DNA of 64,000 nt, from NCBI GenBank assembly GCA_963920575.1, contig OY986968.1, positions 25,302,129 to 25,366,128 of the forward strand, in the 5' to 3' direction. The stretch is from Narthecium ossifragum. Its lineage: Eukaryota > Streptophyta > Magnoliopsida > Dioscoreales > Nartheciaceae. Made by a program: the position numbers and the translations under genes. The notes beneath the pieces are model-generated. The model saw nothing but the letters and a program-made list of their open reading frames with translations, ran no database searches and was not told the origin of the DNA. Below, in pieces: positions 46,086-56,680 of this stretch (its first letter is position 1; each line of letters opens with the position of its first letter).

Positions 46086-47895
46086 TATGATTCTTGCTTT
46101 TACTAGATAGCAAGTAATCCTTTACACTGATTAAAACAAACAACAAGAACAACAAACGTACCGTTAAACAGGTAAGAAGAAGGAGGAAGCCGCCGAATAT
46201 GGAACGAAGTCTTGGCCAATTTGGCTTCTACACAAACCTCACATTTGTGTTCGTTATCAATTGTGAATTTAGGAAGAAGATTTAAGGATATCAATCTTTT
46301 CATAGAATTTTTATTCACATGTCCTAATCTCCCATGTCATAAATTAAATGACTCAATCACATAGGCAAGTTTCTCTTTATTGACCTCTTGGGCAACATTG
46401 AGTACAGTAGACGCACTAGCCTTTAAGGCTTCACTAGTCTTGACTTTGGGGATTACAGTCATTACATTCATTTTGAACAACCCCTCAGTCATGTAGCCCT
46501 TGCCAACGTACATGCCATTCTTTGCTAAGATGACCTTATCAGATTCGAAGACCAACCTGAAGCCCTTCTTACTCATCACAGAACCTGAGATCAGATTCTT
46601 GCGTATCTCTGGCACATGAAGGACTTCTGTCAGAGTCAGCTCCTTCCCAGACGTCATCTTCAGCTTCACAGTCCCTTTACCTTCCACCTTGGAGGTTGCA
46701 GAGTTTCCCATGTAGCAGCGTTCTCCATCCACTACCTGGTAGGTGTCAAACATCCATCTGTTGGAGCAGATGTGGCGGGTAGCGCCAGTGTCGACCCACC
46801 ATTCCTTCAGGTTGCTCCCGATCAGGTTCACCTCTGAGACAACTGCAACTAGTTGCAAGTCATCCATTTCTGCACTGAGACCTTCGGCTATGTTGGCTTC
46901 TGTCCTCTTCCTCTTGGGAGCTGGCTTCTTCTTCCCTTGAGCATTTGGGCGGTTGCGATAATCCTTGGCCCGATGTCCTGCCTTCCCGCAGACAAAGCAC
47001 TCGCCCTTGAATTTCTGAGAGCAATTGCCTCCCTTAGTGCCTTCATCGAAGTGCTTGCGCTTCTTGTCTTTCAAACCGCTGGCATTCTCCACTAAGTTGG
47101 ACTTAGAGTAAATGCCAAGACCGCTGTTCTTATCGGTCTTGCGGTTATCCTGCTCGATCTTCAGCCTCCGAACGAGATCTTCAAGACTCATCTCCTTTCG
47201 TTTGTGCTTTAGGTAGTTCTTGAAGTCCTTCCAAGAAGACGGCAGTTTCTCTATCATTGCCGCCACTTGGACAGGTTCATTCAGAATCATACCTTCAGCA
47301 TTCATGTCATGGTAGATGAGCTGAAGTTCCTCAACTTGTTCGACAACGCTTCTACCGTCTACCATCTTGTACTCAAAGAATCGACCGACAACAAATTTTC
47401 TTTGCGCCGGCGTCATCCACCTTGTACTTATTGTCCAAGGCTTCCCAAAGTTCCCTTGCAGTTCTTTTGGAAAAGTAGACATTGTAGAGCTTGTCGTCTA
47501 AGCCGTTCAGGATATAGTTCCGGCATAGGAAGTCAGAATGACCCCAAGCCTGAACTGCAGCCACGGTATGAGCATTCTTCTGTTCTTCAGTTAGAACAGG
47601 CTCATCCTCAGTGAGATACCTGACCAGTTTAAGGGTGGTCAAGTAGAACAGCATTTTCTGCTGCCACTGCTTGAAATTCAGCCCCTTAAACTTCTCAGGC
47701 CTCTCTAGCTGCCCGATCGGCATGCTAGGCATTTCCACTACAGGTGGATTACCTACTGGCACTTCCTCCAAACGAGGAGGGATCACAGGTTCAGCACCTG
47801 CTCCTGAAGCCATCTGCAAAAACAGACCAACCACAAAGTGGTTCAGTTCTTGTGTTTTAGAGTTCTTATAGGAAGTAGAACTTCCTCTCAAAAAA
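46074..47895 (-). mobile_element. Ty1/copia remnant: gag, protease and pre-integrase
   Basis: On the minus strand gag starts at about 47816 or further upstream (PERPEKFKGLNFKQWQQKML; frame 47891-47373) and shifts frame near 47395 into 47482-46337. The second frame has the zinc knuckle [13 protein letters not shown] followed by Tyr where the last Cys is expected, then the protease motif [12 protein letters not shown] further frame, 46318-46103, is the pre-integrase zinc region (KCEVCVEAKL). Integrase core, reverse transcriptase and RNase H are missing. The plus-strand left edge TGTTGGAAATATG at 46074 may be an LTR terminus. The 5' LTR side lies in the assembly gap. It is a dead fragment. Confidence 0.8.
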
Positions 47896-48095
47896 NNNNN
47901 NNNNNNNNNNNNNNNNNNNNNNNNNNNNNNNNNNNNNNNNNNNNNNNNNNNNNNNNNNNNNNNNNNNNNNNNNNNNNNNNNNNNNNNNNNNNNNNNNNNN
48001 NNNNNNNNNNNNNNNNNNNNNNNNNNNNNNNNNNNNNNNNNNNNNNNNNNNNNNNNNNNNNNNNNNNNNNNNNNNNNNNNNNNNNNNNNNNNNNN
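47896..48095. other. Assembly gap, 200 N
   Basis: Exactly 200 unknown bases, a conventional placeholder, so the true distance is not known. It hides the 5' side of the copia remnant and the left tip of the inverted-repeat element that follows. Confidence 0.98.
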
Positions 48096-49858
48096 CCCGA
48101 AATAAGGTTATTCCCATACCAAACGAGGCCGAGTTCCTTTTGGCAATCTGATACCTCATTGATGATTTTTTTGCATTCTCATACCCCTGGCCAACAAATT
48201 TCCAATTTTACCCTCGCATACATACATGCCATGGATTTGTGCTGCCAAAGCATTAAATGCGTACGGCGGTGTCAGCCCATTAAATGCGTACCTGCCATCT
48301 TTTGAGCATTAAATGCGTCGTTAACTACGCGTAGAAATTTCACGCGCGTAGTTAACAAACACGCATAAAAGTCTACCATCATACACATATATCATTTTCC
48401 ACGCGTGGTTATCATTATACTCGCGTGAAAGGTATTTTCCTATGCGCAGTTAAGGTGTTTTCCATCGTGAGCAATTAAAGTGTTTTTATGCGTACTTATT
48501 GTTGTTTGTATGCGTTGTTAATGTATTTTTCATGAGCAGTTAAAGTGTTTTTATTCGCACTTGTTGTTTGTATGCGTTGTTAAGTATTTTCCATGAGCAG
48601 TTACGGTATTTTCCACACGTGGCCAATAGTTTAACTGCTCATGAAAAATACTTTGTAGGGGTGGACGTTTGCATGGGTTTACCGGAGGGGGTGGACGTTT
48701 ACATGGGTTTGCATGCGTTGGGTTGCATGCAAAGGATATGGGTGGAGAGATTAAGGGATGGTTCACTTTGGCTGCAATGAACCTCCAAAACTATTTGTTT
48801 AATGCTGGAAAAATGAACTAAAGCTTCTTTTGATGTGCAAAATCTTTTCCATATATGGGCACTCTTTTTCTAACTTTGTACCGTCAGACATGAAACCCTA
48901 TCCTGTTTGATATTCAGTGTCTGCTATAGAGTGCAACTAGTCAGGATTCTTAGTTGGAAATGCAACGTTCAGGACATTTATAACACTTTGTTCTGGCCAC
49001 TATCTTTTTCTGGAGATTTTGGGCTAGTTCTATTTCTGAGCAACTGAGTATTTAGACTAGGAGTATATTGGGATAACTGAAACTGGAGCTGGTGATCCAT
49101 CTTTGTAGTCTCACTTTTAGGAGCGTAGGGGGACTGGGTTAGTTTCACTAGTTCTATTTCTAGCATCTCTTGCATTGGCTTTGTAGTGGATTCTCTTGAA
49201 TTGGCTTCTAGCATCTCGGGTACGTTTGCATGCAACGCAACGCATGCAAACCCATGCAAACGTTCGGCAAACCCATGCAAACATCCACCCCCATAAAGTA
49301 TTTTTTATGAGCAGTTAAACTATTGGCCACGCGTGGAAAATACCTTAACTGCTCATGGAAAATACTTAACAACGCATACAAACAACAAGTACGCATAAAA
49401 ACATCTTAACTGTTCATGGAAAATACCTTAACAACGCATACAGACAACAATAAGTACGCATAAAAACACCTTAACTGCTCACGATGGAAAACACCTTAAC
49501 TGCGCATGGAAAATACCTTTCTACGCGCGCATAGTGATAACCACGCGTGAAAAATGATATATGTGTATGATGGTAGACTTTTATGCGTGTTTGTTAACTA
49601 CGCGCGTGAATTTCTACGCGTAGTTAACGACGCATTTAATTCTTGAAAGATGGCAGGTACGCATTTAATGGGCTGACACCGCCGTACGCATTTAATGCTT
49701 TGGCAGCACAAATCCATGGCATGTATGTATGCGAGGGTAAAGCTGGAAATTTGTTGGCCAGGGGGTATGAGAATGCAAAAAATCATCAATGGGGTATCAG
49801 ATTGCCAAAAGGAACTCTTATGGGTATCATATGGCAAAAAATTCGGGGTTCGGTGTTC
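48096..49858. mobile_element. Long-TIR foldback element, arms about 650 bp
   Basis: The left arm 48096-48735 is the reverse complement of 49195-49858 with moderate divergence. Landmarks in order are GTTCCTTTTGGCAATCTGATA, GCATTAAATGCGTAC twice, GTTAACTACGCG, CCACGCGTGG and repeated GAGCAGTTAA...TTTTCC phrases. The spacer 48740-49190 has no gene. The left tip is in the gap and the right tip lies near GAATTTTTTGCC inverted (about 49840-49855), so no target duplication can be checked. It could be a MULE or a large foldback MITE. Confidence 0.7.
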
Positions 49859-49877
49859 ATCTTTTGTTTCGCGAGCA

Positions 49878-50004
49878 CTGTTTTGGGTACATGACATGTA
49901 CCATGTACCCAAAACAGCTACCGTTGGATTGAATCGGGATGTGTGCCCGATTCAATCCAACGGTAGGGATTCGTGTACATAGGTACATCCCATGTACACG
50001 AATC
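49878..50004. repeat. Triple-hairpin module, copy B
   Basis: Three perfect hairpins in a row. 49878-49917: 16-bp stem CTGTTTTGGGTACATG, 8-nt loop. 49918-49966: 21-bp stem ending GGATTGAATCGGG, loop ATGTGTG. 49968-50004: 13-bp stem GATTCGTGTACAT, 11-nt loop. The central hairpin is the same as at 31378-31410. The outer two share GTACAT words with each other, just as those of copy A share TGCAC. Confidence 0.8.
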
Positions 50005-50292
50005 TTTTTCCTTGTTTCGCATGATGGTCTACTAGTTCGCATGATTGTGCGCATGATTATCTACCAGTGTAATCCCAATCTACGGACTTATCTAATAAAA
50101 AAAAAACTATACTTTTCAAACACCCAAAAACCTACTCACTCACATACCATGATGGGGGTGGAGGTGGGGATGGAGGTGTGGGTTTCGAGGGCCTGTCTGT
50201 GGTGGGTCCCATTAATGCACATGCCAGCTGACGGGCGTACACAAATCATTTCCGGTCATGAAATCAGTTGAAAAACTGTTTAATATAAAATA

Positions 50293-50498
50293 CTAGGTGG
50301 ACCCCCTACCACCTGGCAGGGTAACCATCAAGTTAATAGGTGATTCGGTTGTAAAAACCGAATTTGATTAATGAATTAGTATTGATGCTATATAAGGTTA
50401 ATTGTATTAGATTAGTATATTATAACTATAGAATAGATATAACTGTATGAATATAAAGGGCGGTTATGTATAACCGTTTTTGCTCCTTATAAGATTAA
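50293..50498 (-). mobile_element. Helitron-like unit, minus strand
   Basis: On the minus strand it begins TTAATCTTATAAGGAGCAAA near 50498, matching the start of the fifth array unit at 43435, and ends CAGGTGGTAGGGGGTCCACC then CTAG at 50293. It is 206 bp, non-autonomous, and shows the same hairpin-plus-CTAG end as the arrayed copies. Confidence 0.6.
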
Positions 50499-50499
50499 T

Positions 50500-52260
50500 T
50501 AATATTTATAATAATAAAAAATATTTATGAAGTTTGTTGTCTTATATTAGATTCTATTGGTGTGGATGATGTTTACAAATATTATGTTTGCAGGTCTTAA
50601 TCTTGACTGAACGTATTGCAAAGCAGAACTTTTCATTACGTTCAGCCAAAATTAAGACTTCTTTACATTAAGCCAAGATTAAGACCTGGAGGAGCTCATG
50701 GAGATGTTCAGCCCGGAGAAGGGACGAACATAGAATATATGCAGCCAAGATTTAATGCAATATCACGGTGAAGGCCCCACGTTATTTCCAAACAAAATGG
50801 GGTTAGTAAAATAAAAATAATATGGGTTAAGATGACCATAAAAAAATGGGGATATCACTTATCATATCCCCATTTAACTCCACCCCGATTGTATCCCAAT
50901 TTCTTTTCTTTTTTTAAATTTTTTTTTTAGCCTATCCCAACTTATTATTCGAAAATCTCTTACATGAAAATTCCTTAAATCCGGAATAGCATATCCCCCT
51001 ACCAAACAACCCGTATGGATAGCCTATTCCGACCGGGTTAAGGGATTTTGGCGTTAAGAAAGTGGAGATAGCCCATGGGGATAAATTTATTACACTTTTG
51101 GTGTTTGGTTGAAAAACATGGAGAAACCAGTAATGATTGCTTGGAATAAGGAAACTTTGTTTAATTATAAAATATGAAATAATGACAGGAATTGTAGTTT
51201 TTTATTAAAACATTTTAACGATTTGGACCCGCCCTCCATATTTACTTTTGGTATATCATGACCCATATCCCTGATTTTTTGTAGAATAAGACCCGAAACC
51301 CATTTTATGACCATAGTACGTCAGCCAACCATGGTATAGCCTTCCACATGCCCACCATGCCACATGCCATGGTCATGGTGGCTGCCACATGACGTGGCAT
51401 GGTGACATGATAATGCATCCCCATATGAACCCATTTAATTATATTAATAAATTATTATTATTTTTAATATATATTATTAAAATAATAAAAGATAAAAAAT
51501 TTTACATGATGTGGACCAATCATGATATGACACGTACATATGGGACCCACTTATATTAATATTTTTATTATAATAACATATTAATAATATTATTTAATAC
51601 TACGTACATGAAAATGTTTTTACACTCATAAAAATGTATATAAAAATGTTTATTCGCTCACAAAAATGTTTGCACGTAGAAAAACAAACACACACAAAAA
51701 ATATTACCACACACGCAAAAAAATTTCTACGCTCATAAAAATATTTGCGCGTGTGTTTGGAAGTGCATAAAAAAGTCTACACGCGTACAAACATTTTCCA
51801 ACGTAGACTGTATTAAATAATATTGTTATATATTATTATAATAAAATATTAATATACGTGAGTCCCACATGCCACGTGTCATACCATGATTGGTCCAAAT
51901 CATGTAAAAATTAATATTATTTTAATAAGATATATTAAATTAATATTAATATAAGTGGGCCCGTATCGGGATGCATTGATATGCATGAGCATGCCACGCC
52001 ACCATGCCATGCTTCACTCGAGGGCAATTATGAAATAAATATTTTTATATCTTGCGTTTCTTGAAACGTTAAAATATTTTTTTTACTTGGTGGAATAGAA
52101 ATGGGGATAGACATCGAGATGGAGTTAAGTGGGGATGGTATAAGCTCTATCCCCATTTTTTGGAATAACCCACAATATCCCTATTTTCGTTATCCCCTTT
52201 ATGTTTGCGGATAGAGGAGAGCCTCCCGCCCCCCCCCCCCCCCCCCCCCCCTCAAAGCTT
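50500..52260. repeat. AT-rich region with nested inverted repeats
   Basis: Bases about 51340-51660 and 51770-52020 are inverted copies (CCATGCCACATGCC, GGACCAATCATG, GTGGGACCCAC and AAAATGTTTGCACGTAG against their complements). Outside them, blocks with GGGGATA/TATCCCC words near 50860 and 52110 are also mutually inverted, so the element may span about 50840-52200. A C-homopolymer of about 22 bases ends the region at 52229-52251. No gene is seen. Confidence 0.55.
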
Positions 52261-52649
52261 TAGTTGCTTTTAAATTCCTATTTTTATTTTATGATAGTTC
52301 ATTACAGAGAAATTTTCTTTTTAAATCCACTTGTGTTTCGATTTGTCAATCGAGGGACACTTTCGTGTTTGTTTACAAAACAGGTCAAATTCATAAATTC
52401 GGGACCAAAATACCCTTTCCCAACTCTCTCTCATCATTTAATGGCACCTGACACAAATACGATAGAGAGAACTGAGAGAATTAATGGCACATAACAGCTG
52501 ACACAAATAAGAGAGAGAGAAATGAGAGCATTCTTTACTTATACGAGGATTCCTTACTTGGCATATAAATTCCTCACTTATGTGAGGAATTCCTTACTTA
52601 TCATTCCTTATTTAGCCAATGAGTTCTTACTCATGCTATCAGTGAGGCC
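52261..52649. other. AT-rich spacer
   Basis: GGCACCTGACACAAATA and GGCACATAACAGCTGACAC form a local repeat near 52443 and 52485. A hairpin AATTCCTCA...TGAGGAATT lies at 52568-52591. The frame at 52264-52494 has no domain. Confidence 0.4.
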
Positions 52650-52809
52650 TCACAACCATCGACACGAGAGTCCATCGAAGGTGGCGCGGAGCTCCAGTGA
52701 TCCCCACGCATATATACCTCGTCGCAGATCCTCGGCTCCCGTCCATGAGAACAGTCGGCGGGGTCTGGTCTGGCTGGGTGAACCAGATCCGGTACATCCT
52801 CGGGTGCCT

Positions 52810-53190
52810 CTAAGAGCGGCCGGTGTGCTTGTCAGTGATGACGACGGCCTCCAAGATCTCACCGAACTGCTCGAAGTAACGCCGCATGGTGTCGCGCCGG
52901 GTCTCCCACGCCAGCCCACCCACAAAGATCTTAGTATAGGTGATGTCGGGCTTCCGCCAGGCACGTAGCTTCTGGCTGAGAGGCAGCCTGAAGAACTCGT
53001 CTATGCACGCCAGCGCGTCGCGGACGAGGCAGTCGTCGACGCCGTGGTTGGTCACCTGGAAGAAGCCGTGGGTCCGCCAGGTGGAGCTGATGAGCTCGGC
53101 GGCGTGGGATATCGAACCCTGTTCACCGGAGAAGAAGCCACGGAGGTCGATCACCGGGGTGATGGAGGGTTTGCTCTGCGATGGGGACAC
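52810..53190 (-). pseudogene. Chimeric captured fragment: GA20-oxidase N-terminus fused to RRM
   Basis: One 126-residue frame joins two unrelated gene pieces. Residues 11-78 ([37 protein letters not shown]) are the DIOX_N region of a gibberellin 20-oxidase-type 2OG-Fe(II) dioxygenase. Residues 82-126 ([37 protein letters not shown]) are the first half of an RRM RNA-binding domain with its RNP2 motif. The catalytic His/Asp of the oxidase and RNP1 of the RRM are absent. A stop follows GRS; beyond it (to about 52650) decayed RRM-like sequence continues. The fusion point is near 52948. No intron or natural fusion of this kind is known to me, so it looks like transposon-mediated exon capture. Confidence 0.8.
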
Positions 53191-53194
53191 GGGG

Positions 53195-53530
53195 ATGGTG
53201 GTGGGCGCGGTGGTGATCTTCGGAGGTGGCCGGTGGTGGTGATCTTCAGAGGTGGCCGGTGGTGGTGATCTTCGGAGGTGGCGGCGTTTGGTAATGGAGG
53301 AATGGGGGGCGGCGTCGAGGGTGGACGGGGCGACATCGAGCCATCGAGGGTGGACAGGGCGAGGGAGGGGGCGACGTCGAGGGTGGACGGGGCGACGTCC
53401 AGGGAGGACGGGGTGAGGGATGCGGGGGTGAGGGTGGACGGGGCGACCGCGGAAGTGAGAGAGAAGGCGGCAGAGATAGAGAGAAAGAGAGAGCGGGGGG
53501 CGGAACCGCGGAAGTGAGAGAGAGGGCGGA

Positions 53531-53564
<34 letters not shown>

Positions 53565-53700
53565 CGGGGGCGGAACTGCGGAAGTGAGAGAGGCCCGAGG
53601 AGAGAGAGAGAGGGAGAGGAGAGAGACGAGACGGAGGAGAGAGAGAGGAGAGAGAGATGTCGGGGAGAGAGAGAAGAGAGAGAGAGGTCGGGGAGAGGGC
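53195..53700. repeat. GGTGG and GA-rich low-complexity tract
   Basis: GGTGGCCGGTGGTGGTGATCTTC is repeated at 53224-53280, followed by GGTGGACGGGGCGA repeats (53320-53450) and GA dinucleotide runs (53535-53565 and 53600-53690). Two blocks starting GCGGAACCGCGGAAGTGAGAG and GCGGAACTGCGGAAGTGAGAG (53500, 53572) and a third near 53449 show a tandem period of about 65-70. Frames on both strands are low complexity. Confidence 0.65.
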
Positions 53701-53892
53701 ATGCTCGCCGCCAGGAAGAGCTGCGGCTGTGGCACCAAGATGGAGCTAGTCAACGCCCTCCGCACCCACCACGGCCCCGTCGACGACGCCTACCGCGCTG
53801 CCTTCCAGCGCGAGGACGTCGCTGGCAACCCCAGCGTCGCTCTCACCAAAGACCTTGTACCCATCGCCGCCCGCTGTGGCTCTCAGCAGAGG
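53701..53892 (+). pseudogene. Unrecognised coding-like fragment
   Basis: From ATG 53701 the plus-strand frame reads [40 protein letters not shown] and PSVALTKDLVPIAARCGSQQ before dissolving into GA-rich sequence. It has normal amino-acid variety and GC-rich third positions, unlike the flanking repeats, so it is probably another captured exon. I do not recognise the family. Confidence 0.4.
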
Positions 53893-54079
53893 CCCGCGGG
53901 AGAGAGAAAGCAGGAGAGAGAGGAGGCGATGGGAGAGAGAAAGCAGGAGAGATAGGAGGAAGCGAGGGCGGGGGGAGAGAGAAAGCGAGGGCGGGGGAAG
54001 AGAGAAAGAGAGGGCGGGAGAGAAGAAAGCGAGGGCAGGGGAGAGAGAGAAAGCGAGGCCGGAGCAACCCCGACGCCCA

Positions 54080-54542
54080 ACCCCGACGCCGGCGTGCAAC
54101 CCCGACGCCGTTCGATCTCCCTGCTCTCCTCTGTTTCTCTCTCTATCTTCTCCGTCGCCTCCTCCCCTCCGATGCCCACTGCTTGCATCGCGACTCGCGC
54201 CCCGCTGCTTACAACGAGGACAATCCGTCGTCGTCTCCCGCCGTTCGCCATCGCGCCAACATCGTCGCCGGCAGAGACCGACGTTCGAGCTCGAGCAGGC
54301 TCGATGCTCGAGCTCGGGGACGGTCGCTCGACGCTCAACGCTAAAGTTGCTCGACGCTGGAGTTGCTCGACACTCGAGCTCGAGTTGGTCGACGCTGGAG
54401 GTGCTCGAGTTGGTCGACACTGGAGGTGCTCGAGTTGGTCGACGCTGGAGCTGCTCGATGCTCGACGCTCGAGTCAACTTCAGCTCGGAGGGGGGGAGGC
54501 GAGCGAGCTGGAGTTGACGCTCGATGCTCGAGTCAACTCCAT
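54080..54542. repeat. GC-rich patch with CTCGAGTTGGTCGACGCTGG repeats
   Basis: Variants of GCTCGAGTTGGTCGACGCTGG recur at about 54378, 54405 and 54430, and GCTCGACGCT/GATGCTCGA words fill 54290-54540. Several frames are open on both strands here because the repeat lacks stops. None shows a domain. Confidence 0.55.
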
Positions 54543-55683
54543 CGGGAAGCAACCCCGCAAACAACACCTCACAAGGCTAAGGAAAGCTGTAGGGCTACCC
54601 GCCCGTTTATTCTAAATATCTCGGGAGTCATCACTCCCCCGGTTCACCACTGCCCTATTATAGGGCTAACATGCTTAAACATATGTACCAGGTATAAGGC
54701 GGTAAAGAAAACCGTCATACAAAGCCATGCGGGCAAAACCCACTTGAAAACACCCCTTAGCCACTAAGAGATCGATCTCTCTCCCAGAGAAGATCGATCT
54801 TCTTAGTGCTTGGGAACGAATTCGTCCATGTCAAGCGAAAGAGATCGATCTCTTCCTCCAGAAGGATCGATCTTCTTCATGACAGGGAACCCTCCATACT
54901 CAACCCAGCACGGATCGATCTCTTCCTCCAGAAGGATCTATCCCGCTCGGGTTGGGCATGACACTCCATAAGAGATCGATCTCTCCTCAAAAGAGATCGA
55001 TCCGAATGGGTTCTCCGGCGACCGGACGGCGAGAAATACCGCCGAAAAACGCTACCAAACCCCCTAAAACTCTGGGATCTGGTAGATCAAGGGACCACGA
55101 GTCCAAAATCAGTGGAATCACAGCAAACAAACATGTATACTAACAGATCTAAGCAAAAGATCACAATCAAACCGGAAAAACTTCCAAAACCCCGAAAAGA
55201 TGTAGGTAGGATCCCTACCTTAGCAATAGCAGCTTCAATCCTAGCTGCTAGGCCTTGGATCTTCCTCAAACTCTTTCAAAATCGGTAGATTTGTGCTCCA
55301 GATCCATGGATTTCAAAAAGATTCAAGGAAATTCGCCGAGTCCGCTTTATAGGCGGACGAACCGACCTATGAGGGATCGATCTCTTCTCAAAAGAGATCG
55401 ATCTCTCATGACGAACTCAGCTTGACTTTTTGGCACAAGAAGATCGATCTCTTAGCTAGAGAAGATCGATCCGATTTGTCCAGAAAGCTAGTCTTGGACA
55501 AGAATTTAAACCCAAGTCCGGATTTTTCGAACCCGGGTCCCACTAACCATTCTAGCCAAACATTACCACAAACATGGTCAGTGTGTGCACACGCGAGTGT
55601 GAAACAAGCCGACAAGGCGCAATTTACCAAATTGCCCTTGCGGTCCACAACGAGCCACAGGAGTAGAGGGACGGGTCCTCACA
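54543..55683 (+). mobile_element. LTR copy 4, 5'-truncated
   Basis: From GAAGCAACCCCG (like 6203 in LTR copy 2) to the terminal GGGACGGGTCCTCACA at 55683, this is the 3' 1.1 kb of the same LTR family. The conserved last 100 bp (GTGTGTGCACACGCGAGTGTG, CAATTTACCAAATTGCCC) is nearly identical to copies 1 and 2. It carries a dozen AGATCGATCT-type palindromes at 54766-55010 and 55375-55470, each paired across short spacers. The first 1.2 kb of the LTR is missing. Confidence 0.75.
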
Positions 55684-55766
55684 AACATATTGGCCATAGC
55701 AATACGAAGCAATGGAAACATGCTCTTGCAGCTCACATGATTACCACGTAGAAATCCATGTCAAAC

Positions 55767-55768
<2 letters not shown>

Positions 55769-55827
<59 letters not shown>
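55769..55827. repeat. ATT trinucleotide microsatellite
   Basis: About 19 perfect ATT units. It gives a poly-Asn frame on the minus strand that is not a gene. Confidence 0.95.
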
Positions 55828-56680
55828 GTAAGAGAGTAAATCCCTAGAATAAAAAGAAAAGATGTTAGCTTGAACAAATAAATAAACATAGAGGAAAAAT
55901 AAGTGTTCATGGAAAATTAAAGAGAAACTAAAGCTAATAGCTGAAATCAGGTAGATCAAAAAGACTAAAGCTTTAGATAAAAAAAAACCTAAAGTAGATA
56001 AAAAAGACTTTCAGAAACTGTTCTACATCTTTAGATCAAATACAAAAATTAATTGAAGAAAGAAAAAGACTGAACTGATCTAATCACCGAATCATGACAT
56101 AGGAGCTAAAGAAAGAAAAAGAAAAGACACGCATGTCAGATGTTAATTGAAGAACGGGCTGATAGAGAAGGTTGAAGTTATATTTAATAGTCTAACAATT
56201 GATATTCCAAGCAATATTAACATCCAACTATTCGAGAAAAAATAGCAGATTAGGAGATAATAGCTGGGTTTATCAGATAAGATGATGTCTTTACCATGGA
56301 CATGGCTTCAGCTCATTCCTAACTCTAGAAGAGCTGACGGTCATCAAATCCCCCATGAGCTTGCTGGAGCTCTAAACCATAGAGTAGTAGCAGCAGCTTA
56401 TATGACTCACTCAGCAATACTACTTCATATATCATGGCAGCTTCATATCCTCTTGTTGTACAGTATATGCCATGTTATCAGGTATAGTTGTATAAAAAAT
56501 TGGTTAATGCAACTAATGTGAAGTGAGAACCTTATATCTACTTACCACAATCATAGTATGCAGTTTGGTATCTGAACCAAAACTTTCATTTTATCTTCAA
56601 TCCCATTACTTTTGATAGTGGAGGAAGAGGTGGCCCCGATGCAGAGAGGAGGCAACATGGAAGAAGACCTCTCCGACGTC
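55828..56680. other. AT-rich intergenic region
   Basis: No gene, RNA or transposon terminus is recognised. A short plus frame at 56282-56521 has no domain. Confidence 0.4.

Noticed and set aside
53514..54567. Several Arg/Glu- or Ser/Leu-rich frames over 200 residues on both strands
   Set aside because: They are products of GA-rich repeats and share the same bases in opposite frames.
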